A stretch of DNA of 5,421 nucleotides from Brachyspira catarrhinii. Its GTDB lineage: Bacteria; Spirochaetota; Brachyspiria; Brachyspirales; Brachyspiraceae. Where the stretch lies: the NCBI RefSeq assembly GCF_005518285.1, contig NZ_SJDU01000148.1, positions 1-5,421 on the forward strand, given 5' to 3'. Made by a program: the position numbers and the translations under genes. The notes below the pieces were generated by a model that was not told the DNA's origin, did no database searches, and saw only the letters and a list, made by a program, of their open reading frames with translations. Positions 1 to 5,377 of this stretch are shown piece after piece; position 1 is the first letter of the stretch, and the number at the start of each line of letters is the position of its first letter.

Positions 1-830
1 TTTATTTCGTAGCCTACAAAATTTCTATTATTTTTAATCGCTGCTATGGCGGTAGTTCCGCTTCCCATAAAAGGGTCGAGAACTATATCGTTTGTAAATG
101 AAAAAAGTTTTATTAATCTATTCGGCAATTCTTCTGGAAAAGGAGCGGGATGTCCGATTCTTTTTGCGCTTTCGGGATTCATAGTCCAAACGCTTTTTGT
201 CCATTCTATAAATTCTTCTTTAGTTATATTATCATGTCTAAATTCTTTTTCGTTTTTATCTCTTTCTCTTTTATAATTTCCTTTAGAAAAAATTAAAATA
301 TATTCATGCACATCTCTCAATATCGGATTGCTTGCGCTTTGAAAACTTCCCCACGCTGTAGATATTCCAGCGCCCGCCGATTTATTCCAAATGATTTCGC
401 CTCGCATATTAAAACCTATTTCAATCATAATTTTCGACACATAATCCGATAACGGTATATAAGGTTTTCTTCCTATGTTCGCTATATTGATGCAAGCTCG
501 TCCTCCGTTAACCAACACTCTATATGTCTCGGTAAAACAATTTTTAAGCAAATCCAAATATTCTTCTAAAGACAAATCATTGTCATACTCTTTCGACACA
601 TTATAAGGCGGAGAGGTTATCATTAAATGAAGAGAATTATTAGGAATATCTTTCATGTTTTCGCATGAACCTTCAATAATCGTATTAAGCAGTTCATTTG
701 GAAATTCATTAATTATGATATCCGAATCTTTATTTATTATTTCTTTATATAATTTTGAGTCATAAAATTTTGAAGAATCATGCCCGACTCTTCCTTTCGT
801 TCCAAACGCGCTTGTTTTAGTTTTTTTCAT
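1..830 (-). CDS. Site-specific DNA methyltransferase, beta-class motif order (C-terminus off the window)
   Basis: Reading the minus strand from the ATG at 830 gives 276 uninterrupted codons that leave the window at base 1, so the C-terminus is missing. The catalytic motif TSPPYN is at residues 72-77. The SAM-binding motif DPFMGSGTT comes late, at 252-260, followed by FVGYEI at the window edge. Catalytic motif first and SAM motif last is the beta-class amino-methyltransferase order (N6-adenine or N4-cytosine; Pfam N6_N4_Mtase). A T/SPPY motif leans towards N4-cytosine but does not settle the base. Other recognisable blocks are GRACINIANIGRKPYIP (110-125), WNKSAGAG (148-155), HEYILIFSKG (175-184) and HPAPFPEELPNRLI (227-240). 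The target recognition region probably lies between 140 and 225. No Shine-Dalgarno precedes the ATG, but the next in-frame Met is residue 59, too close to the catalytic motif, so I keep this start. It begins 42 bases after the small membrane protein ends and is probably co-transcribed with it. The family call is firm; the target sequence and any nuclease partner are unknown. Confidence 0.9.
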   Translation of the reverse strand, partial: MKKTKTSAFGTKGRVGHDSSKFYDSKLYKEIINKDSDIIINEFPNELLNTIIEGSCENMKDIPNNSLHLMITSPPYNVSKEYDNDLSLEEYLDLLKNCFTETYRVLVNGGRACINIANIGRKPYIPLSDYVSKIMIEIGFNMRGEIIWNKSAGAGISTAWGSFQSASNPILRDVHEYILIFSKGNYKRERDKNEKEFRHDNITKEEFIEWTKSVWTMNPESAKRIGHPAPFPEELPNRLIKLFSFTNDIVLDPFMGSGTTAIAAIKNNRNFVGYEI

Positions 831-872
831 TATTAATTTAAACAAATATAGTCTTAATATCTTATTTTCAAA

Positions 873-1076
873 TTAATGCCTATTCAAATAATCAATAATT
901 GCTTTTATAAGTTTTATAACATAACGAAATAAAAAACCAAATATAACAAATATTACTATCATCATACCTATTGATATTAAAGATTTTCCCGATGCAACTT
1001 GTTTCTCTTGAGCATATAACATATATGTAAATAAAATTAAATAAATCAATAAATATGATATTTTTCTAATTCTCAT
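873..1076 (-). CDS. Small exported or membrane protein of unknown function (67 aa)
   Basis: The protein opens with a basic start (MRIRK) and a hydrophobic stretch at about residues 7-21 ending LYAQEKQ, which looks like a signal peptide cleaved near residue 22, or else a first membrane helix. After a short polar linker (about 23-31) there is a strong transmembrane segment, LISIGMMIVIFVIFGFLF (33-50), then a basic tail (RYVIKLIKAIIDYLNRH). The ATG at 1076 is supported by GGAG at 1085-1088, 8 bases upstream, and by a near-consensus promoter further upstream. The size and the IGM-then-hydrophobic pattern recall the gamma subunit of sodium-pumping decarboxylases (OadG). No alpha or beta decarboxylase subunit is nearby, so I do not assign that function. 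It sits directly upstream of a DNA methyltransferase gene on the same strand, a link that may be only positional. It is likely a real gene because promoter, ribosome binding site and protein architecture agree. Confidence 0.72.
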   Translation of the reverse strand: MRIRKISYLLIYLILFTYMLYAQEKQVASGKSLISIGMMIVIFVIFGFLFRYVIKLIKAIIDYLNRH

Positions 1077-1084
1077 AATGAAAA

Positions 1085-1088
1085 CTCC
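1085..1088 (-). promoter_or_regulatory. Ribosome binding site of the small membrane protein
   Basis: On the minus strand this reads GGAG, 8 bases before the ATG at 1076. It is the best Shine-Dalgarno in the minus-strand block, clearly better than those of either flanking methyltransferase, and it supports the chosen start. Confidence 0.65.
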
Positions 1089-1198
1089 ATTTTAATTTCA
1101 AAGAAAAAATAATTTTTATAAATGCGATAAATATTCCATAAATTCATGGTTTAAATATATCCTACAATTATTTTATTAGTTTGTTTAATTTAAAATAT

Positions 1199-1226
1199 AT
1201 TATATAGAAATAATTTTATTTGTCAA
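1199..1226 (-). promoter_or_regulatory. Consensus sigma-70 type promoter for the small membrane protein and downstream methyltransferase
   Basis: On the minus strand a perfect TTGACA (-35, 1221-1226) is followed after 16 bases by a perfect TATAAT (-10, 1199-1204). Transcription would start near 1192, leaving a leader of about 115 bases before the ATG at 1076. It lies in the 193-base gap after the upstream methyltransferase stops, so the small protein and the methyltransferase at 1-830 can be expressed independently of that gene. A chance match in AT-rich DNA is possible, but both hexamers are exact and correctly oriented. Confidence 0.72.
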
Positions 1227-1269
1227 AATATATCTCCATAATAAAAATAAGAACAAATAACAACTTGAT

Positions 1270-2010
1270 TTACAAATTCCTCAAATGTAACATCCCGTTA
1301 TTATCCAAAGTCTTATTTCCAACTTTATACATTACAAATAAATAATTGAATCCTCGCAAATAACAATTATTTTCTATTGCTGAAATATGATAATTGCCTT
1401 TGCTTAAAGTTTTATTATGGCGAACGACTGAAATTATATCTATTGGAATAAAATATTTATTTAAAAGTTCGAATAATTTAAAACCTATCGGCATAAAAGG
1501 ATAATTTTTTTTATAAGAATCCGAAACATATAAAGCCATATATCTGTCTTTTTTCATTATTCTAAATATTTCTTTAAAACAATCGTCCATCGCTTTATAA
1601 TATTCTTCGTTTTTTGCGCTCAATTTTCCGATGCAATTTTTTTCGTTGGAATATTTTATATGGTCGCTATAAGGAGGGTCTACAAATACAAAATCTACTT
1701 TTTCGTTTTCAATCGGAATTTTTCTTGCATCCGCTTTGAAAATATCTTTTCTTTCTAAAGATTTCGGATTAATATCGTATCCTAAAGCCCGCCTTTTTAA
1801 TTCTCTTGCCACATCTATAGTAGTGCCGCTTCCCGCCATCGGGTCGACTACCAAATCTTTTTCTTTAGTGTATCTGTTTAGAAGATTCCAAATAATATAT
1901 GAAGGAGTCGCTCCCGCATAGAATTTATGTTTTTCTTCCTCGCTTTTCAAATATTGCTGCGAAGGATAATCCCATAAAGTCGTGGTTTGTAATTCAAGTT
2001 TCTTTTTCAT
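1270..2010 (-). CDS. DNA methyltransferase with SAM motif before catalytic motif (246 aa)
   Basis: Complete 246-residue amino-methyltransferase. The N-terminus carries TTTLWDYPSQQY (9-20) and GATPSYIIWNLL (33-44), leading into the SAM-binding motif DPMAGSGTT (56-64). Next come YDINP (78-82), the likely ribose-binding acidic strand, and KADAR (92-96), the likely adenine-contacting strand. The catalytic motif FVDPPYSDH is at 109-117. Later blocks include DRYMALYVSDSYKK (155-168), VVRHNKTLSKGNYH (195-208) and LRGFNYLFVMYK (218-229). DPPY usually indicates N6-adenine methylation, though N4-cytosine cannot be excluded. The motif order is the reverse of the methyltransferase at 1-830. The arrangement also resembles RNA guanine-N2 methylases of the COG1041 type, but no THUMP domain is present and the C-terminal blocks fit DNA methylases better. 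A weak GGA lies 4 bases before the ATG at 2010. The gene is divergent from the phosphopantetheinyl transferase gene. Its recognition site and any cognate nuclease are not visible here. Confidence 0.88.
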   Translation of the reverse strand: MKKKLELQTTTLWDYPSQQYLKSEEEKHKFYAGATPSYIIWNLLNRYTKEKDLVVDPMAGSGTTIDVARELKRRALGYDINPKSLERKDIFKADARKIPIENEKVDFVFVDPPYSDHIKYSNEKNCIGKLSAKNEEYYKAMDDCFKEIFRIMKKDRYMALYVSDSYKKNYPFMPIGFKLFELLNKYFIPIDIISVVRHNKTLSKGNYHISAIENNCYLRGFNYLFVMYKVGNKTLDNNGMLHLRNL

Positions 2011-2101
2011 TATTCCGTTATTATTTATTGATTATAATTTTTATTTTTTATTTATTATATATTAAAAATAAATTTATGATATAAAATACTTGTTATGAAT
2101 A

Positions 2102-2129
2102 TTGAAATAATAAATTAATGGTTTATTAT
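2102..2129 (+). promoter_or_regulatory. Candidate promoter of the phosphopantetheinyl transferase gene
   Basis: TTGAAA (2102-2107) and TATTAT (2124-2129) are separated by 16 bases, each one mismatch from the sigma-70 consensus. The predicted start near 2136 gives a leader of about 40 bases to the TTG start. In such AT-rich DNA the -10 match carries little weight. Confidence 0.42.
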
Positions 2130-2162
2130 ATATAGATTGAAACGAATACGGAAATAGTTAAT

Positions 2163-2169
2163 AAGGAAG
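2163..2169 (+). promoter_or_regulatory. Ribosome binding site deciding the TTG start at 2176
   Basis: AAGGAAG lies here. It directly abuts the TTG at 2170, leaving no spacer, but sits 6 bases before the in-frame TTG at 2176, a normal distance. The start is therefore placed at 2176 and not 2170. No in-frame ATG occurs until the Met of SKDMAL, about 43 codons further in. Confidence 0.6.
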
Positions 2170-2175
2170 TTGAAA

Positions 2176-2853
2176 TTGGAAAAAACGAAAAAAGACAAGA
2201 TTCAAACGATATATTTAAAATATATTTTTTGCGATAATTCAAATAATAATTTAAGCGAAAATAAAAATTCTGAAATTTCAAAGATAGAAAATATTTCAAA
2301 AGATATGGCTTTACAATATTATTCCAAATCTCAAAACTTGACTATAGAAAGAGGCGAAAACGGAAAACCTTATTTTGCGGGTGAAAACGAAATATTTTTT
2401 AACGGAACGCATTCAAAAGATTTGATAGCCGTAGCGATATCCGACAAATTAATCGGAGTTGACGGAGAATATATAAAAAAAAGAGATTTCTTGCGCATAG
2501 CAAAAGAATATTTTTCATTTAACGAATACAAATTATTGAAATCGTCCTCAAAATTGGAAATTGATTTTTACACATTATGGACATTAAAAGAATCTTATAT
2601 AAAAACTTTCGGCAAAAAGATTTTCGATATAAAAGATTCGATTGAAGTAAATTTGGAAGAAAGAGCGATTTATAACGCGGACAATTTATTTTTTGCAACA
2701 TTTTCTTTAGATAATTGCTACATTATAGGTGTGTGCTGCAATATAGAAAATGCGGAAGATTATAACGATATTGTCATAAAAGCGAGCAGTTTCAATTTGG
2801 ACTTGATTTTTGCATATCCAGAATTTCCGCAAATAGAGTTGATAGAAATTTGA
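2176..2853 (+). CDS. Sfp/HetI-type 4'-phosphopantetheinyl transferase
   Basis: This enzyme moves the 4'-phosphopantetheine arm of coenzyme A onto a serine of acyl, peptidyl or aryl carrier proteins in the cytoplasm. From the TTG at 2176 it has 225 residues, normal for the Sfp/HetI group and about twice the size of AcpS. Family blocks appear in order: GENGKPYF (about 60-67), FFNGTHS (74-80, matching the FNxSHS block), LIGVDGEYI (92-100), and YTLWTLKESYIKTFGKK (132-148), the WxxKEAxxK block. D96, E98 and E139 are the expected magnesium ligands and K138 the conserved lysine. The usual GVDIE core reads GVDGE, with both acidic residues kept. The N-terminus carries an Asn/Ser-rich segment (about 20-40) unlike the core. 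No polyketide, peptide synthetase or fatty-acid gene is nearby, so the partner carrier protein is unknown. It is transcribed alone or reads through into the FecR gene, since no terminator is visible. Confidence 0.87.
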   Translation: MEKTKKDKIQTIYLKYIFCDNSNNNLSENKNSEISKIENISKDMALQYYSKSQNLTIERGENGKPYFAGENEIFFNGTHSKDLIAVAISDKLIGVDGEYIKKRDFLRIAKEYFSFNEYKLLKSSSKLEIDFYTLWTLKESYIKTFGKKIFDIKDSIEVNLEERAIYNADNLFFATFSLDNCYIIGVCCNIENAEDYNDIVIKASSFNLDLIFAYPEFPQIELIEI

Positions 2854-2862
2854 TTTAAACTA

Positions 2863-2890
2863 TTGACTTTTTAATTGTAGCATGTAAAAT
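2863..2890 (+). promoter_or_regulatory. Promoter of the FecR-domain gene
   Basis: TTGACT (2863-2868) and TAAAAT (2885-2890) are separated by 16 bases, each one mismatch from consensus. Transcription would start near 2897, about 46 bases before the ATG. It lies entirely within the 89-base gap after the phosphopantetheinyl transferase stop, so the FecR gene can be expressed on its own. Confidence 0.58.
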
Positions 2891-2905
2891 ATAAACGGTT
2901 GGAAG

Positions 2906-2915
2906 AATCATGATT
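2906..2915. repeat. 10-base perfect palindrome in the FecR gene leader
   Basis: AATCATGATT reads identically on both strands and sits just downstream of the predicted transcription start. It could be a small operator half-site pair, but a 10-base palindrome arises easily by chance in AT-rich DNA, and no second copy was noticed. Confidence 0.2.
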
Positions 2916-2928
2916 TTAGCCGATAATT

Positions 2929-2934
2929 AAGGAG
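2929..2934 (+). promoter_or_regulatory. Strong ribosome binding site of the FecR-domain gene
   Basis: AAGGAG lies 8 bases before the ATG at 2943. It is the best Shine-Dalgarno in the window and suggests efficient translation of this exported protein. Confidence 0.75.
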
Positions 2935-2942
2935 TAAATAAT

Positions 2943-3941
2943 ATGAAGAACTTAAACTTATTTTTACTACCTATATTAATACTTTTTAATAGCGCTTTTC
3001 TTTTTTCTCAAGATGCGACTTTTAAGGTTACGGGAATAACGGGAGTGGCTTTCATAGAAAAAGCGGACAAATCTTTGAGAGTTTTCAGAGGAAGCGAAAT
3101 TCACAACGAATATAAATTAAGAACTTCAAGCGATTCTCAAGCGGAAATTACTATAGCAAAAAACGGAAATAAAATTGGAAATATAACGGTTAATGAAAAC
3201 ACTATTTTACTCGTTAATCCGCCGATTTATAAAAATGCGGATAAAGACGGAAAAATTTCATTATCTTTACTCGAAGGATATATTAAAGTCAATATTCAAA
3301 AAGATATAGGAAATATTGTAGAAATTCACACGGCAAATACTTCGGCGATAGTGAGAGGAACGGAATTTGAAGTGGCTTTTGCGGAAAACGGCTCGAGCAT
3401 AGTGCTTTTGTCGGAAGGAAGCGTAGATATAGTGACTGACGAAGATAAAAAAGTTCTATCTCCAAAAGAAGCATATATAAAAACTATGGACGAAGAATCA
3501 AAAATAATCAAACAGAACGCTGAAAGCGACCCGATTGTATTTTTGAATAGAGGAGAAGAAATTTCAAGAGCAAATTCTGTGTCGACTATAGAAAATCTTA
3601 TTAACGCTATGGAAAATATTTCGCAGGAAGAAGGCGCTTATGTTTCGCCTTTGAATAACGAGGCATATAACGACAAATATATTAACGATATGGAAATGAA
3701 AAGATACAGAATGCTTGCCGCAAACGAAGGCTATTATAATACGATAATCAAATTGATAAATTTAGAACCAGAGAAAAAAATTGAAATGACGGCTTACGCG
3801 AGAAAATCGCTCGCATTATATGGAGCAAATCAAAGAGCGATTAATAAAATGAATTCCGCCATAATCAAAAACAGAGAAAAATTCGACAAAATAAGAAAAG
3901 ATTTCGATGTAAAAATCGGCGCTTCCGTTCCAAATCAATAA
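2943..3941 (+). CDS. Exported FecR-domain protein (332 aa)
   Basis: Residues 1-23 form a clear signal peptide (MKNLNLFLLPILILFNSAFL, then FSQ) with no lipobox cysteine, so the mature protein is probably periplasmic or surface-exposed and not a lipoprotein. Residues about 26-165 form a beta-rich FecR domain (Pfam FecR, PF04773). It contains VTGITGVAFIEK (29-40), LSLLEGYIKVNI (107-118) and the hallmark core VEIHTANTSAIVRGTEFEV (126-144), followed by LSEGSVDI (156-163). The last half (about 200-332) is charged and probably helical, rich in Glu, Lys and Asn, and matches no family I recognise. Classical FecR is an inner-membrane anti-sigma regulator. This protein has an N-terminal signal peptide and no internal membrane helix, sigma factor or TonB receptor beside it, so it fits the stand-alone exported FecR-domain proteins common in spirochaetes, whose role is unclear. 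Its own promoter and strong ribosome binding site mark an independent gene. It is convergent with proA. Confidence 0.86.
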   Translation: MKNLNLFLLPILILFNSAFLFSQDATFKVTGITGVAFIEKADKSLRVFRGSEIHNEYKLRTSSDSQAEITIAKNGNKIGNITVNENTILLVNPPIYKNADKDGKISLSLLEGYIKVNIQKDIGNIVEIHTANTSAIVRGTEFEVAFAENGSSIVLLSEGSVDIVTDEDKKVLSPKEAYIKTMDEESKIIKQNAESDPIVFLNRGEEISRANSVSTIENLINAMENISQEEGAYVSPLNNEAYNDKYINDMEMKRYRMLAANEGYYNTIIKLINLEPEKKIEMTAYARKSLALYGANQRAINKMNSAIIKNREKFDKIRKDFDVKIGASVPNQ

Positions 3942-3946
3942 AAATT
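3942..3946. other. Five-base junction between convergent stop codons, no clear terminator
   Basis: The FecR gene stop (3939-3941) and the proA stop (complement of 3947-3949) are 5 bases apart. The junction is AT-only with a T-run on the plus strand (3954-3961), but no GC-rich stem precedes it, and the only palindrome (about 3938-3950) leaves no room for a loop. Termination is probably factor-dependent or within the opposing gene. Confidence 0.5.
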
Positions 3947-5239
3947 TTATTTAATTTTTTTATGTTTAAAACTCTTTTTATGAGTCGTATAATCGTTTAC
4001 TATTTGATAATTTCCAAACAATTTGTATTTGTAAATCGTAAGTCCTTCCAAACCGACTGGACCTCTCGCATGAGTTTTATTAGTCGATATTCCAACCTCC
4101 GCTCCGAATCCGTATCTGAATCCGTCCGAAAATCTTGTCGAAGTATTTGAATAAACATTTGCGGAATCTACGAATGTCATAAATTTTTCTATATTTTCTT
4201 TATTTTCCGAAATTATGGAATCGGTATGATGCGAGCCGAATTTATTTATATGTTTATAAGCGTCTTCAATATTTTCGACTATTTTTAACGAAACTTCTTT
4301 ATCTCCATACTCTTTATGCCAATCTTCGACTTTTCCTATGTCCGATAAGATTTTTTTTACTTCTTCGTCTCCATTCATTTTAATATCGTTTTCTTTGAAT
4401 AGAGAATATAATTTATTTAAGAATTCGTTTGCAATATTTTTATTTATCAAAATAGTTTCAACCGAATTGCATGCGCTCGGATATTGAGCTTTAGAATCCA
4501 AACAAATTTTCAAAGCTTTTTCGATATTTGCGCTTTCGTCAATATATAAATGGCATATTCCGTCCGAATGTCCCAAAACGGGAATATTCGTATTTGCCTT
4601 TATAAATTGCACCAAATCGTTTGACCCTCTCGGAATTATCAAATCGATATATTTATCCATAGACAAAATATTTTTTATATCCTCTCTGCTGAAAATCAAA
4701 TTAACCGAATTTTTTGGAAATTCTTTTATATCGTTTAAAGATTCGTTTATTATTTCAAAAATCATTTTATTCGTGTTTTCGCCTTCTCTTCCGCCTTTCA
4801 ATATGACGGCGTTTGCGGATTTTATACATAAAGAAGATATTTGAGAGATAACATCTGGACGCGCTTCGAATATGACGGCAATTAGTCCGATTGGGCAAGA
4901 AACTTTTTTTAAGATTAAATTATCGTCAAGTTCCGTTTGAGCCAATATTTTATTTATCGGGTCTTCCAATTTTATAACATCTCTTATCCCAGAAATTATA
5001 TCGAGCATTTTATTTTCGTCCAATTTGAGCCTATTAAACATAGAAACGGAAATTTTATTTTTATTTAAAAGTTCTTTTGAATATTCCAAATCTTTATCGT
5101 TAGCTTCGAATATTTCATTTTTTCTTTTTTCAATATTTTTAGCGATTTCCGAAAGAGCTTTATTTTTTATTTCAGAACTTAAAGATTGCAATTTATAAGT
5201 CGATTCTTTCGCGCTTTTTACCAAATCTAATAATTCCAT
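3947..5239 (-). CDS. proA: Gamma-glutamyl phosphate reductase (glutamate-5-semialdehyde dehydrogenase)
   Basis: ProA performs the second step of proline synthesis: NADPH-dependent reduction of gamma-glutamyl phosphate, made by ProB, to glutamate-5-semialdehyde, which cyclises for ProC. It is cytoplasmic and belongs to the aldehyde dehydrogenase superfamily. The 430 residues match the family (E. coli about 417). Diagnostic blocks are PIGLIAVIFEARPDV (116-130), ILKGGRE (146-152), LIIPRGS (200-206), VLGHSDGICHLYID (221-234) and YPSACNSVET (253-262) with the catalytic cysteine at 257. KFGSHHTDSI (333-342) and THARGPVGLEGLTIYKY (389-405) complete the family signature. The tail after GNYQI adds roughly 18 residues, ending in a Lys/His-rich stretch (about 419-430) beyond the usual end. 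The ATG at 5239 has only a weak GGA 7 bases upstream but begins the normal N-terminus (MELLDLVKSAKES). proB and proC are not visible. Confidence 0.96.
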   Translation of the reverse strand: MELLDLVKSAKESTYKLQSLSSEIKNKALSEIAKNIEKRKNEIFEANDKDLEYSKELLNKNKISVSMFNRLKLDENKMLDIISGIRDVIKLEDPINKILAQTELDDNLILKKVSCPIGLIAVIFEARPDVISQISSLCIKSANAVILKGGREGENTNKMIFEIINESLNDIKEFPKNSVNLIFSREDIKNILSMDKYIDLIIPRGSNDLVQFIKANTNIPVLGHSDGICHLYIDESANIEKALKICLDSKAQYPSACNSVETILINKNIANEFLNKLYSLFKENDIKMNGDEEVKKILSDIGKVEDWHKEYGDKEVSLKIVENIEDAYKHINKFGSHHTDSIISENKENIEKFMTFVDSANVYSNTSTRFSDGFRYGFGAEVGISTNKTHARGPVGLEGLTIYKYKLFGNYQIVNDYTTHKKSFKHKKIK

Positions 5240-5264
5240 AAAATTGTCCGTTTGTTTTTTGTAT

Positions 5265-5292
5265 ATAGTATCATATTTTGGAAAAATTTAAA
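5265..5292 (-). promoter_or_regulatory. proA: Candidate extended -10 promoter of proA
   Basis: On the minus strand TGATACTAT gives an extended -10 (TGn followed by TACTAT, -10 at 5265-5270), with a weak TTTAAA -35 (5287-5292) 16 bases upstream. Transcription would start near 5258, only about 18 bases before the ATG. It is the best leftward candidate between proA and the right edge, but the -35 is poor. Confidence 0.4.
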
Positions 5293-5301
5293 ATAAAACG
5301 C

Positions 5302-5330
5302 TTGACAAATTTTTTAATTCATGTTATATT
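5302..5330 (+). promoter_or_regulatory. Strong rightward promoter with extended -10, divergent from proA
   Basis: Perfect TTGACA (5302-5307), a 17-base spacer, then TATATT (5325-5330) preceded by TGT, giving an extended -10. Transcription would start near 5337 and run out of the window to the right. It faces away from proA, so a divergently transcribed gene or RNA begins at or beyond the right edge. Confidence 0.72.
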
Positions 5331-5377
5331 TTACTTAAATTATTTAATTAAAGTTAATGATATTGGATGATTTAATT

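Larger units (their letters stand above)
2011..2175. promoter_or_regulatory. Divergent intergenic region between methyltransferase and phosphopantetheinyl transferase
   Basis: This AT-rich gap separates two divergently transcribed genes and must hold promoters for both. For the rightward gene the best candidate is TTGAAA (2102-2107), 16 bases, then TATTAT (2124-2129). For the leftward methyltransferase several TATAAT-like hexamers exist on the minus strand, for example the complement of 2031-2036, but none has a good -35 at the right distance, so I do not choose one. No strong inverted repeat or other operator-like element stands out. Confidence 0.5.

Noticed and set aside
46..276. Plus-strand open frame of 76 codons
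   Set aside because: It is antisense to the conserved C-terminal SAM-binding part of the methyltransferase at 1-830, with no ribosome binding site and no recognisable protein features.
873..1076. Naming the small membrane protein as OadG, the sodium-pump decarboxylase gamma subunit
   Set aside because: Only the size and a loose IGM-hydrophobic pattern agree, and no other decarboxylase subunit is present.
1505..1512. A8 tract inside the methyltransferase at 1270-2010, and an A7 tract (821-827) right after the ATG of the methyltransferase at 1-830, as possible phase-variation switches
   Set aside because: Tracts of equal length occur in proA (4351-4358), a housekeeping gene, so they are expected from the base composition. 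Read variation at the tracts would be needed to reopen this.
1736..2084. Two plus-strand frames of about 61 codons
   Set aside because: Both are antisense to, or run across the start of, the methyltransferase at 1270-2010, whose motifs are unambiguous on the minus strand.
2519..2701. Minus-strand frame inside the phosphopantetheinyl transferase gene
   Set aside because: Shadow of the real gene; it covers the conserved WTLKESYIK block in the antisense direction.
3289..3511. Two minus-strand frames inside the FecR-domain gene
   Set aside because: Shadows of the FecR core, which is well conserved on the plus strand.
3938..3950. Palindrome at the FecR/proA junction as a bidirectional terminator
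   Set aside because: It is purely A/T and leaves no loop, so a stable hairpin is implausible.
3962..4150. Plus-strand frame inside proA
   Set aside because: Antisense to the conserved ProA C-terminal signature, with no start signals.
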